Below are positions 49,043-59,100 of a stretch of 64,000 nt of DNA, in pieces. The notes under the pieces are model-generated. The model was not told the DNA's origin, searched no databases, and saw nothing but the letters and a program-made list of their open reading frames with translations. Positions within the stretch are counted from its first letter, which is position 1; each line of letters opens with the position of its first letter. The stretch is from Stentor roeselii. Its lineage: Eukaryota > Ciliophora > Heterotrichea > Heterotrichida > Stentoridae. A program made the translations under genes and the position numbers. Location: contig RSEH01000072.1 of the NCBI GenBank assembly GCA_006503475.1, forward strand, positions 1-64,000. Reading direction: 5' to 3'.

Positions 49043-51010
49043 ATGAATGATAGGAGGAAGAGAGGGAAGTCTTGTAATTTTGAGATTGCCCTAGAAGTGA
49101 AAAAAAGCAAGGCAGAAATCGAAAAAGAACAAGAAAACATCTACAAAAACGCTTTTAAAATAAAAAAACGACCGGGCACCGATCGAGCCTCATCAAATGA
49201 AAGAAGTCAAAAACTCCATATTCCAGATTTCTCAACTCACCTAGAGTTAAAACAGCTTCTAAACAAGCAGCACCTAGAAATAATCCGTTTAAAAACTCAG
49301 CTAAACTACTCTTCAAAAGAATTCGAAAAGTTCATATCAGAAAAGCCTCAATCCGACAATTCAACTCTCCAAAAGTTAATAATTTCCCAAAAGAAAACAA
49401 TCGAGGACCTGCGGTCCGAGTTATTAAAAAAAGACGAAAAAATCGAAGAAATAAAAAAAAAGTCAAAATTTTTTCTGGTTCAAGAACTTGAATCTCAAAA
49501 CAACGTCTTGACAAGCCTTTGCCAAAGACTTAATCATGAACTTCAACAACTTGCACAGCAAGTTGTTTTTATTGAATCTAACAAGAACCAAGATGAGGAA
49601 ATTCAAAAAAGTTTCTTGATAAATCATCTGAAAAAGGAAAAGGAAAGGTTTAATGAAAGTATTGAAGAAAAAAATATTGAAATTCTTAAATGGAGAGATC
49701 GTGTCTTGGAACTTGAAAAAAATGAAATGAATGTTGAGAAAAAGTCGAAAAAAAAATGGAAAAATAAGGAAAAAGAACTTAATAAAGAAATAGTGGGGTT
49801 AAAGGTACAATTGGAAAGTTGGAAAAAAAGAAATGAGGAGGTGCAGGTTAAGTATCAGGAAGAACTTGCTGAACTTCAAGTTGAAATTGTGAATGAAAGG
49901 AATGCGAAAAGGGTTAAGTTTTCACCGGACCAGATTGTTAGGGTCAAGTTTCTTGACCCTGTCCCTGCGATTCTCGAGTTGGTCAACAAACAAGTAGATA
50001 AAACAGGAAGCACTCTAGACATGCTTCTGCATAAAATTGTCATGAGCTATTCAAACAATCCAACAATCCACGACTTTATGAATTTCTTTGAAATCGAACA
50101 TAACTACAAGTTTTGTCTTCTAGAACTAGTCTCTAGTCTCAGTCAAAATAAACAAATTTCAATAACAACTTTTTCAGAGTTCTTCAATAAACTCAAGTAC
50201 ATGCCAAAAAAAATACAGAAAATCTTAAAACATACGACAAGAAAGCTTCAAGTGCTAAAAATTGCAAGAAACGACATAAAAAATCACTTTTCCTTTAAAA
50301 CTGATCAAATTTCCTTCGAAACTTTAAGAAAAACATTCGAAAGTCACCCTTTCAATCTAAATTCCCAAGACTCAAAACAACTCATAGAGTACTTTTTCCC
50401 TTCTTCAGATACATCAAGACATTCAAAGCACTCTCTAATCAACACAATTTTGAGTTATTTTCCTTTATATTCATTCCCAGATTCCGAAAACGATATTCTT
50501 TTCTCAAGTCTACTTTCAGAAACACTTCAGATAAACCTAGAGAGATTTTTAGATTCATGTAAAGAACTAGACAAGGCTCAACTTCACATGATCCCCGTGA
50601 GTTTTTTGTTAAAGTGTCTTGAAAATTTCGGTCTTTCAGTTTCAAAAGAAATTTCAGAGTTTGTCTGGATTTTTTGTTATAAAACTACTCAAAACTTGAA
50701 AAAAGTTCAGTATTTTGACTTGATTTCTCGACTTTCTCCTTCAGCTTCGGGAGAGCAGATTGTTTCTTATTACTTTTCTCTCATCAGAGATAGACTTTCG
50801 AGTAAGTCTGAATCGCTCACCTCGATATTCAAGATCACGAAAAATAATGAAATTTCTGGGCAGGATTTTATTGAGGCGCTTTGCAGTTTAGGACTTGAAA
50901 ATATTCCACCTGGACATCTTGGATATGTTATTGAAAAGGTGCAGGTTTTGGATAAGGAAGAACTTTGTATTGACTTTGAAAAACTTTCAAAGGTTTTGAT
51001 AAACTTTTAA
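49043..51010 (+). CDS. Coiled-coil protein with EF-hand-like C-terminal domain
   Basis: A 655-aa protein. Residues 1-70 are basic; ~70-300 form long coiled coils. The C-terminal ~350 residues are helical and contain EF-hand-like pairs, for example LTSIFKITKNNEISGQDFIEAL near residue 600, with imperfect Ca2+ ligands. This arrangement occurs in ciliary and centrosomal proteins, but I do not recognise the family. It lies 18 bp after one gene and 8 bp before the next, all on the same strand. Confidence 0.7.
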   Translation: MNDRRKRGKSCNFEIALEVKKSKAEIEKEQENIYKNAFKIKKRPGTDRASSNERSQKLHIPDFSTHLELKQLLNKQHLEIIRLKTQLNYSSKEFEKFISEKPQSDNSTLQKLIISQKKTIEDLRSELLKKDEKIEEIKKKSKFFLVQELESQNNVLTSLCQRLNHELQQLAQQVVFIESNKNQDEEIQKSFLINHLKKEKERFNESIEEKNIEILKWRDRVLELEKNEMNVEKKSKKKWKNKEKELNKEIVGLKVQLESWKKRNEEVQVKYQEELAELQVEIVNERNAKRVKFSPDQIVRVKFLDPVPAILELVNKQVDKTGSTLDMLLHKIVMSYSNNPTIHDFMNFFEIEHNYKFCLLELVSSLSQNKQISITTFSEFFNKLKYMPKKIQKILKHTTRKLQVLKIARNDIKNHFSFKTDQISFETLRKTFESHPFNLNSQDSKQLIEYFFPSSDTSRHSKHSLINTILSYFPLYSFPDSENDILFSSLLSETLQINLERFLDSCKELDKAQLHMIPVSFLLKCLENFGLSVSKEISEFVWIFCYKTTQNLKKVQYFDLISRLSPSASGEQIVSYYFSLIRDRLSSKSESLTSIFKITKNNEISGQDFIEALCSLGLENIPPGHLGYVIEKVQVLDKEELCIDFEKLSKVLINF

Positions 51011-51018
51011 TCTTATAA

Positions 51019-51981
51019 ATGGATAAAGCTCTGCTGGGCCACTCAACGATTGAAAACACTCAAACAGTTGAGCACCTATTCAGCGGAGGAAAGTCTCTAT
51101 CCGAAGTCTTCTCTACTCTAACCCTAACCCTAATCTCAGAGTCCGAAGACGAGCTGATAATCGACATGCAAGGAATCGACGCTCCAATCTCGAACGCTCT
51201 TCGTCGAATAATGATATCAGAAGTTCCAACAATGGCGATAGAAGACGTAGACCTTTACCAAAACACAAGCGTATTGCCAGACGAAGTCCTTGCACACCGC
51301 TTAGGTTTAATCCCAATAAAAGCAGACCCAGACAAATTCCGTTTCAAATCAAAAGACGATGAAAATCCATCAAGTCAAACATCTCTTCTCTTCAAGCTCC
51401 ACGTGAAGTGCACACGATCATCAGACGGTTCAATCACAGGAGAAAACGTTTATTCAAAAGACCTTATCTGGCACCCCCTTGCAGGTCAGGAAAATTTTCA
51501 GGTCCATCCAGTTCATTCTGATATTTTAATAGCGAAACTCGGCCCTGGGCAGGAGATCGAAGCTGACCTTTGGTGTGAAAAAGGCCTCGGAGCTAATCAT
51601 ACTAAATGGTCTCCTGTTTGCACTGCAAGTTATCGATTAATGCCAAGTGTTTCTTTGATCAGGGAAGTTAGAGGTGAAGAGGCAAGAGCTTTAAAGAAAA
51701 AATGCCCTGTTGGAGTTTTTGATATTGAAGATGGACTGGGTGTTGTTAAAAATGAAAGATTTTGCACTTCTTGTAGGGAATGCTTGAGAGATGGCACTTT
51801 TCCTGTTAGGGTTGAAAAAGTTAAAGATCATTTTATTTGTAAGGGATAGTTAGTCACTGTTGAAAGCACTGGAGTTATCAGGCCTAGGAAGATTTTAATG
51901 GAAAGTGTCAAGATTTTAAAGGGAAAAGCGGTGGAGTGGATAAGGAATATTGAAGTTTATAAAAGGACTCCGAAGGAATAA
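51019..51981 (+). CDS. POLR1C: RNA polymerase I and III subunit AC40/RPAC1, one 15-nt intron
   Basis: Exons 51019-51838 and 51854-51981 give 315 aa, near the usual RPAC1 length. The Rpb3/alpha-like D domain motif PISNALRRIMISEVPTMAIEDV is followed by LAHRLGLIPIKADP, and the AC40 4-Cys region RFCTSCRECLRDG. The C-terminus after splicing (HFIFTVESTGVIRPRKIL) matches the family; unspliced it stops at TAG. AC40 pairs with AC19 to form the assembly platform of Pol I and Pol III. ATG in TATAAATGG, 8 bp after the previous stop. Confidence 0.95.
51839..51853 (+). other. 15-nt intron in the AC40 gene
   Basis: GTAAGGGATAGTTAG with A at position 10. It contains an in-frame TAG; removal restores the conserved FTVESTG segment and 43 further residues. 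Confidence 0.95.
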
Positions 51982-52041
51982 TGATTTTTATTGGAATAGT
52001 TATGAAATATATTACTAATAATAACGAGTGATTCGTTATAT

Positions 52042-53694
52042 TCACCTTACCAAGGTGTATTGAAAGTCGTCATTTAGACAGTTCACGTCACTCAAGCTTC
52101 TCATCCTTCCATTAACATTGAACTCTAAATAATCCTTACTGTTCAAATCCCTGATTTTCTTCTCAATTGCCAGGTCAATAAAAGCTTCAATATAATAAAA
52201 CAATTTATTATCAAAAGCCCGGCGAGGCTCTTCTTTCTTAGCCGGGCTTATCAAAGAAGCAAGACAAGGCAAACTGATGCTCCTTCCACAGTTATCAGTG
52301 ATAAAAACCTCTTCCTCATCTTCTTCCTCTTCTTCTTTAATAGTGAGAAAAACCTCACAAGCATCTTCAGAGTTACTTGAATAATTCGTGGTATCAACAT
52401 CACCGAAATGAATCAATTCAATATCCTCATGACTCGAGTAAGCCCTGGGTCTTTTCTTACTTTTACTATACAAGTTTTTTTCCAATATAAGTCGAGTGGT
52501 CAGTGATTTCGTGATAGTCTTGTAAAACTCAATTGACTTCTGAACCACTTCTTCTATAACTGAAGGACTTGACTCATATTCCTTTCTATACAACAAACTT
52601 CCGATTTGATTCAAGGAAAGACCAGCTTGAGCTCCTTTTTTAAGTAAAATCGAAGAAATCCTTAAAAACATCAGAGATTTATCAGGAAAGCTGAAATTTT
52701 CCTTTAAAAAAGAGATGTCTTTTAAAGGGTCGATCATTGAAATGTACTCTAAACAACTTTCTTCGATTAAGTCTTTGCTTTGTGGAAAGTCCATCCAACA
52801 GAGGTCGTATTCATTGATGTTAAGTGCTTCGGGTATAGAAAGTCCGTGATCGATTGGAATGAGTTTTTTTTCTGGAGTTACTAAAATGTTTGCAACGTTT
52901 CGGTCCATGTTTAACACCCTGATGTCGAGAATCGCGATTTTTTGAACTTCGATGTTTGGGAACTGTTTTACTGAGAAGTCTTCAATTGAACCTAAGTTTG
53001 AAATGAAGACTTGAAATGAACCTTTTTTTGCACAAAGAGAGTCTTGAAGACCGTATTTGTAAGTAGGGTGCTTTGATTCTACTAGACCTGTCGCTGGTAC
53101 TGATGAGAAGTGACTGTGGTCTAGAAGGTAGGCAGCGATTTCTTTAAAACCACTTGTACCGGATTTTATACCTGCTCGGATTCCTTGGCTGTTTAGACTA
53201 CCGACGTAACCTCTTGGGTTGTTTGGAGTGAAAGGCTCTTCGTCTATTGGCTTGAAGACTCCTCTGACATTCTTATAAACATCTTTAAGAAAATAAGTGC
53301 CTCCAGTACCATCCCAAGTCAATTGCGGTGCTAAATTAATCCTCAATCCCTGATTCGCCAAATCAATAACCTTGATCACCTCTTTCGTATAAAACGCTCC
53401 AGGAATAGCTCTAATAAAATACCCAGTCAATCTCGAGTTCTCAAGTAACAAACTACGTCTTAAAACAGAAGCTTCAAAAAGTCCATAGTCCTCTAAAATC
53501 CTCTGATTCGACAACTCGACATGTCCATGAAATAACCGCTGGTCAGAAATCGGGATTCCTGTCAGTTTAGAAATAATCGCTTTTAAATCAATCACTTGGA
53601 AACATCTCAGAATACGAAATTCTTTCAAGTCAGAGCCGATCTTGATGAAAATCGAAGCTTGTGAAGAGGTGGACCTGACAGGACGGGCAGCCAT
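52042..53694 (-). CDS. Plant-type phosphatidylinositol 4-kinase gamma (ubiquitin-like domain kinase)
   Basis: A 550-aa protein. Residues ~14-90 form a ubiquitin-like domain (IFIKIGSDLKEF...GIPISDQRLFHG). The PI3/4-kinase core follows: GGTYFLKDVYKNVRGVFKPIDEEP, NNPRGYVG, AAYLLDHSHFSSVPATGLVES, catalytic LNMDRNVANILV and IPIDHGLSIP. This UBL-kinase arrangement is that of plant PI4K-gamma/UbDK-gamma; some members phosphorylate proteins rather than lipids. The acidic tail has an EEEEEDEEE run. The stop is TGA with TAA two codons later. The ATG is MAARPVRST. Confidence 0.88.
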   Translation of the reverse strand: MAARPVRSTSSQASIFIKIGSDLKEFRILRCFQVIDLKAIISKLTGIPISDQRLFHGHVELSNQRILEDYGLFEASVLRRSLLLENSRLTGYFIRAIPGAFYTKEVIKVIDLANQGLRINLAPQLTWDGTGGTYFLKDVYKNVRGVFKPIDEEPFTPNNPRGYVGSLNSQGIRAGIKSGTSGFKEIAAYLLDHSHFSSVPATGLVESKHPTYKYGLQDSLCAKKGSFQVFISNLGSIEDFSVKQFPNIEVQKIAILDIRVLNMDRNVANILVTPEKKLIPIDHGLSIPEALNINEYDLCWMDFPQSKDLIEESCLEYISMIDPLKDISFLKENFSFPDKSLMFLRISSILLKKGAQAGLSLNQIGSLLYRKEYESSPSVIEEVVQKSIEFYKTITKSLTTRLILEKNLYSKSKKRPRAYSSHEDIELIHFGDVDTTNYSSNSEDACEVFLTIKEEEEEDEEEVFITDNCGRSISLPCLASLISPAKKEEPRRAFDNKLFYYIEAFIDLAIEKKIRDLNSKDYLEFNVNGRMRSLSDVNCLNDDFQYTLVR

Positions 53695-53837
53695 TGCTTA
53701 GCTAGTATTAAGAAATTAGAATATTTTGTGGACTTTTTTTTATTCATATAGAAAACAACGGATTTTTCAAGTTTATTCAGAATTAATTGATTAGAAGTTT
53801 TCTAGAAGGTTTAAAATTGGCTTCTAGATGACTTGAT

Positions 53838-55052
53838 TTAATTGTTGAATCCTTCTTCCCATCCTAATTGAAATTTACTCTGATATAAAAATTTTTCAAC
53901 AAGTTTTTCATTCAAGTTGCTAGAAAAATTTAGCTCTTGAGTACCTTTCACGTTTAAAATGTCTTCAGCCCACCATAGGACATTTAGACCAAAAACAATG
54001 CAGCCCACTTGTTTCAAATAGAACTCATCAGAAAGGTCTACTTTTTTCCCATCCCTGCAAAAACATTCAATTCTTTTTGCCATTGCAGGACTCATTGAAA
54101 CTCTTGAAAGTTCTGATTCAAGTTCTTTGATTTCCTAATTTTTTCTTACATTTAAACAAGATTCAAAGTTTTTACTTTCATTTAATGAAGATTTTTTTAC
54201 TTTGATCTTGCCAACGAGTTTCAAAAGGTTTAAAGAAAAGTCTTTATCACTTCTCATTCTCCTTCTTAATTTTTTATCAGCTTTATTCGCTTTATTTTTT
54301 GACTTGATTTTTGCAAGTTGCATCATTTTTTCTTCTTTCTTTTTTTCAGCTTCTAGTGACTTTTCATTAAAACTAGAGAAATACTTAGCAGGAGCCATGG
54401 CGATTGTAGTAAAAACGACTTTACCTTTTTTTTCTTCTCTTTCAACATTAACAACATCATTCGTTCGAGTGACTTTTTCCCTAGTTTCAAAAATCACTTC
54501 TTCTTCCTCGATTTCCTGAAGAAAATTCGCAGGTCCGACCCTGTCCATCTCACATTCCGCTTTAACCTGCAGGAAAAGTTCTTCAATTTCCTGACTAATT
54601 CCTTCATCATTACAAACATTTTCAACAACCTCATCTTCCGAAGCGACACTAGAAGCAATACTTGGCAATTTATTAACTTGAGTCTTTCCATAAACTTGAG
54701 TAGCTTTATTTTTAGTCTGTACTTTAACAGGAGGTTTATGAAAGAAAATATCAGGATCCTGAGGATTTTCATGAGCGACAATAAAAACCTGGCACTTCAT
54801 CCAAGAGTAAAGAGGACAACTGAGACAAAATTTTCCAGGAAATGAAAATTTCCACTTGAAGACATCTCCAGAGTAAAGTTCAGGACTTTCAAATTCCGAG
54901 CAAGTGATCAGGAATTTTCTTTGAGAACTGGAATAAAGAGCAGTGTCAGAATGACTGAGAACACGAATTTCAATCTCGCTGCCTAACGGCAGCTCAACTA
55001 GATCAGGGATAAACTGCAAGTTGACGATTTTAATGATTGATTTGGCTGACAT
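53838..55052 (-). CDS. Cupredoxin-like domain protein with basic C-terminal region, one 15-nt intron
   Basis: Exons 54150-55052 and 53838-54134 give 399 aa. Residues ~8-92 fit a cupredoxin beta-barrel: FIPDLVELPLGSEIEIRVLS, a His in LSHSDTAL, and FSFPGKFCLSCPLYSWM, parallel to the plastocyanin C-x-x-H-x4-M loop but with Tyr in place of His. There is no signal peptide, so the protein should be cytosolic or nuclear. The middle is acidic and the later region very Lys-rich (KIKSKNKANKADKKLRRRMR). The second exon adds FYLKQVGCIVFGLNVLWWAEDI and similar. Function unknown; copper binding is doubtful. Divergent start: 13 bp lie between this ATG and the next gene's. ATG in TATAAATG. Confidence 0.7.
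54135..54149 (-). other. 15-nt intron in the cupredoxin-like gene
   Basis: On the minus strand GTAAGAAAAAATTAG, phase 0, with A at position 10 and an in-frame TAG. Removal joins ESCLN to EIKELESELSRVSM. Confidence 0.9.
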
Positions 55053-55065
55053 TTATAGTCTTATA

Positions 55066-55296
55066 ATGAAGAAAACTCAGAGAAAAACTAACCAGAAGAT
55101 AAGCTTGAAGCAAAACATTCTGCCTTTTATCTTTTCGCCGACTTATAATGGGTTAAGACCTGGGCAGAGCCTTGGGAAGCCTTCTCGTGCTGAAGGGGTT
55201 GGAAGACAGATTTTAATTGAATTTGTTCCTGATAATTTTATTGACTCGAGCAACTCTGAAGTGAATATTTTGATTACTCCTGTTATTCCTAAGTAA
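55066..55296 (+). CDS. Small basic protein, 76 aa
   Basis: Starts MKKTQRKTNQKISL in a TATAATG context and ends at TAA. Composition is protein-like with a basic head and a beta-prone tail (QILIEFVPDNFIDSS). An in-frame upstream ATG-like start at 55021 would overlap the divergent gene, so I use 55066. The start is 13 bp from the divergent start and the stop 7 bp from the convergent stop. Family not recognised. Confidence 0.6.
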   Translation: MKKTQRKTNQKISLKQNILPFIFSPTYNGLRPGQSLGKPSRAEGVGRQILIEFVPDNFIDSSNSEVNILITPVIPK

Positions 55297-55303
55297 GTTA
55301 TAT

Positions 55304-56167
55304 TTAAACAATGAAGTCAGGGGTTTTTTGTTGTTTTCCTTCTTTGTAGGCTTTTAGGTACTCGATTCGGGTGAATGAATGAAGGTAAACACCTGGGATT
55401 ACTAAGGATGTGCTGAAGATTAAGGCTGAAATGTTCAAAAGAGTCACTTCGATGCCGGATTTTACGAAAAGACTTAAGGGAAGGGTGTAAAAAATGCACC
55501 AGATGTAATAACCGCCCATTATTACGACTAGGTCGTTGTCTTGCTGAAGACCTCGGATTAGACTGCTGCTTAAAAATGTTCCGACTAGACTCACTAGTAA
55601 ACAAATACCTGCGTAACCTCGACCACCGACTCCGAAAACTTGAAGCTCTATCCAAAGGATTTTTAGCGCTGTTAATGTAAAACTGTTCACTTGGGAAACT
55701 ATCCCAGTTTCCACAATAATTCTTCCAGCAAACCATCCAAACCTTCTTAGTACCAAAGTACAAAAAAGACTTCCAAAACAGTAAATATAATAAAAAAAAT
55801 CAAATAGTTCTGAAAATTCCTCTTCTAGAATAATATCTTGTCTGGGTCCGAACAATAAAATAACCAAACACCCAGCTAAAATCGCAGTATTTCCTAAGCT
55901 CTCGGAAGGACTTAGCTGTCGTTTTTCTTCTTTTACAAGGGAATATTTGAACACTAGTATATGAAAGCTGCTTAAAATAACATAAGTGGCCAAAGGAAGA
56001 TGAGCAAGTGACACAAATTCAAGTAAAAGTCCTATATAAATAAGCAAACTCGTGTATTTCTCCACATACCACGACTGTACATAAGAAATAACAATAAAAT
56101 GAGAGATTTCTTGCAAGTAAATCCCAGCAAGTAAAGCACCAGCCGAAATCCCAAACAAGAAATTCAT
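55304..56167 (-). CDS. NIPA-like/DMT-superfamily membrane transporter
   Basis: A 287-aa protein from MNFLFGISAGAL, with about nine hydrophobic spans. The segment LLIYIGLLLEFVSLAHLPLATYVILSSFHILVF resembles the NIPA Mg2+-transporter family (GLLLM..GE..NF.AY...PA). The C-terminus has two further spans and a Lys-rich tail. Upstream in-frame Met codons lie inside the polycystin gene, so the TATAAAAATG start at 56167 is preferred. It ends 7 bp from the neighbouring convergent stop and starts 16 bp after the polycystin stop. Confidence 0.6.
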   Translation of the reverse strand: MNFLFGISAGALLAGIYLQEISHFIVISYVQSWYVEKYTSLLIYIGLLLEFVSLAHLPLATYVILSSFHILVFKYSLVKEEKRQLSPSESLGNTAILAGCLVILLFGPRQDIILEEEFSELFDFFYYIYCFGSLFCTLVLRRFGWFAGRIIVETGIVSQVNSFTLTALKILWIELQVFGVGGRGYAGICLLVSLVGTFLSSSLIRGLQQDNDLVVIMGGYYIWCIFYTLPLSLFVKSGIEVTLLNISALIFSTSLVIPGVYLHSFTRIEYLKAYKEGKQQKTPDFIV

Positions 56168-56183
56168 TTTTATATCTATTAAA

Positions 56184-59100
56184 TCATTTCCTTTTATATT
56201 TCTTGTACTCATTCTCCAACTCGACCTTCTTTTTGCGATGTTTTGCAACTTCAAGTTTAGCATATTCCTGATAGTCTTTCAAAGACTCAATATCAGTTTT
56301 ACTCGAAACAAGTTGAATCCTTAAATTAATAAGTTTCTGCATTTCACTCATATAAACCGCTTTAGCCTCAACATTATCATAAATCATTCCATCCAGGAGG
56401 TCTTCCAAGCCACTGTCCATTGTTTCCAACGAAAAAATGCTATCCTTATAAAACCCTAAATTGAGATACGCAATAATTTCAGCTTGTTTTTCAATCGGCT
56501 GATTCATGAACAAGCACTTCAACCAATGACTATTCCTCGTAAGGCCCATCCAAAGAATAAACCTAAAATCCTTAACTTCCTCAACCATTCCAAGTAAAGT
56601 CGTTATCGGGTCTTTCGATTTCCGAAGTTCTCTTAAGACCCCTGAATGTTCATCCATAACAGAAGAAACTAAAATCAACTTTTCAGAAGTAGTCATTGTC
56701 GCCCATTTAGTGTCGAAATTTTCAGTTAATTTCATGTCAAAAGTATGATTTTCAAATGAAATCGAATTCCAAACAGCCACTCGCTCGATATGGTCAAAGT
56801 GCTCTTTACCCATCCAAAGTTCCAGTTTTTCATTATCTGAGTTCGCATTCCAGATCTTTCCCATGGTATTTAAAAGTTGAACTCTATCAGGGATTTCTCC
56901 ACCTTCAATAAAAGCTTTTTCAATTGCTCTGATAACATATTCACGGCTGATAATAGCGAGTGACCTCCAGATTTTAAGTCTTTCTGAAATATTTGACTGT
57001 TTCCATAGCTCTACATTGAGATAAGTAATTTCAGAGAGTTTTGCCTCTGCAGTGATTTTTTGATTTTTTTCTTTACTGCTTGACATCATCTTAAGTCCGA
57101 AAAGACTGACTTTTTTGTCACTTTTTTCATTTAAGATGTTTTCAGCGACTTTCATCCAAAATGCCGGATTTGTTGGGTCTTGCATGGCTTCCTCGACATG
57201 GTAAATGTTATCGTCGAGGATTTTTTCATCATCAGGGCCGTCGTCGTCTTTGGACCTTTCGTTGTCTTCGTTGCGTTCTGGTTCGTCTAGGAAGACTTTT
57301 TTATTTCTTTTCGCGACGATGACGCTGATGATCTTGGCGAAAAAGCCGATGTCTTCTTCATCTGGATTAGAACCTTCGATTACAATTTCGAAGTGTGAAC
57401 CGATGATAGCGATGAACATGTTCAGAAGAATTAAGGAAAAGACTATCACAAGACTTACAAGGAACATTGTACCGAAGACTGGGTCTGCGGTGTAGATGTC
57501 TGAACTGTTGTACTCGCCGATCAGCATCAGGTAACAACTGATCAGGGATTCTTGAAGTGTGCTGAAGTTTCGAAGAGTATGGCCGAGTAACAGGTAACCC
57601 ATTAACATGTAGGCGAATAACACTATGGCGAACATTAACATGTAAAAGATTAGGTCTAGGGTTGCTGAGTCAAGGATATCAGTCAAAAGTGACAGTTTTT
57701 TGCTAAACTTATAAAATTGCAGCAAACGAATAAAAATAATCAAGCAGTTAAACGCAACAATTTGTTTATAAGAAATCAAAATCTGATCAATATCCGAGAA
57801 CTCAGTAAAATAATCATATTTGGAAGTATCTGCAACAGTAAAGTCCTTCATAAACTGATTCATAGAAAGTTGAAGAATCTGTGAAAGGTTCATAATCGAA
57901 AGAATAATCGAGCTGACATCAATGACATTAAAAGAGTCTCTTTTAAGATACCTCTGCATGGTTTGCAAAACATTAAAAAAAACTGTCAAAATCCATCGAA
58001 CAGCCGCTTTTAATCGAATTAAACTCTCCCTAATCATATCCGAGCATCCTTTTTCATTAGCCCCTCTTCCTACCAACTTAATTAAAACCCTTTCAAGAGC
58101 TTCAAATCCTTTTTGCTTTTCCTTGACCTCAGTCCTGACCTGTTTCCAGACCACAAGCCATTCCTTGAACTCAATGACGAAATAATAAACAGTGAACAAG
58201 AAGTAAATAATTTCAAGTATTCCTCTAATAGGCACCTTGTCCTTAAAGTAGTCTAAATCAATAGGTTGACAATAAAACTCCTGTGAAATACTGCCACTGA
58301 TTTCATGAGTGAATTTAATGTAGCTATAAGCGAAAAGGTTTAAATTTCCATTGTAAGTCACCCACTCGACGACTAAAGAACTTCCGTTGAACCCGAGGAC
58401 TTGGTCATGTTCCATCACTGTTAACTGCTCGATCATGTTAGTTGAAGTTCCCAAGTAAAACGGGTACCCGCCATATCTGTTAAAGGTCTGAGCAGACCCT
58501 GAAGAATAATACTGATAAAGTATCTTCGAGTTCTTTCCTCTATGAGTTATTTTATGATAATTCATATTTTCCATTTTAATCACATCTTTTATCACATCTT
58601 TCGAAAACTTGTTGGTATTTCCCTCTGGACTGTAAAATTGAAGAGTTATCCGTGCTCGCTCATCACCTAAAAAAAAGTTATGGTCGAAAAGCGAGTCTCC
58701 TGATATCTTTGGAACGAAAAGTTCTTTCAGATAACTGAAAACTAACTTTTCAGTTGAAACATCAGATAATGTCAAATCGTTCCCGAAGGTCGAAGTCACA
58801 AAGGACTCAGAGTTAAGTTGATATATTCCATATGAGTCAGTAATTCTCAGCCGTAACAAGATCATCACAATGAAAACGACGATAAAAATAATGTAAATAA
58901 ACATCTGACAGACTAGGTTGTAATTATAATTCACAAGTTTTTGAAGTTGAGCGTTTTTTTTCTTTTTTAACTCGGCACGTTCGAGGATTTTTTCAAGAGT
59001 TGTTTTTATTTTTTGCATGTTTTGCTCGTGGGTGAGCATTGTGGGCTTGTTTAATGAACTCAGTTTGCCGAAGTTTGTTTTGAATATTTTTATGATGTCT

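Noticed and set aside
51118-51135. CTAACCCTAACCCTAATC inside the AC40 coding region looks telomeric.
   Set aside because: The unit is 6 bp, not the 8-bp unit of this chromosome, and it encodes an ordinary Leu-Thr stretch in a conserved protein.
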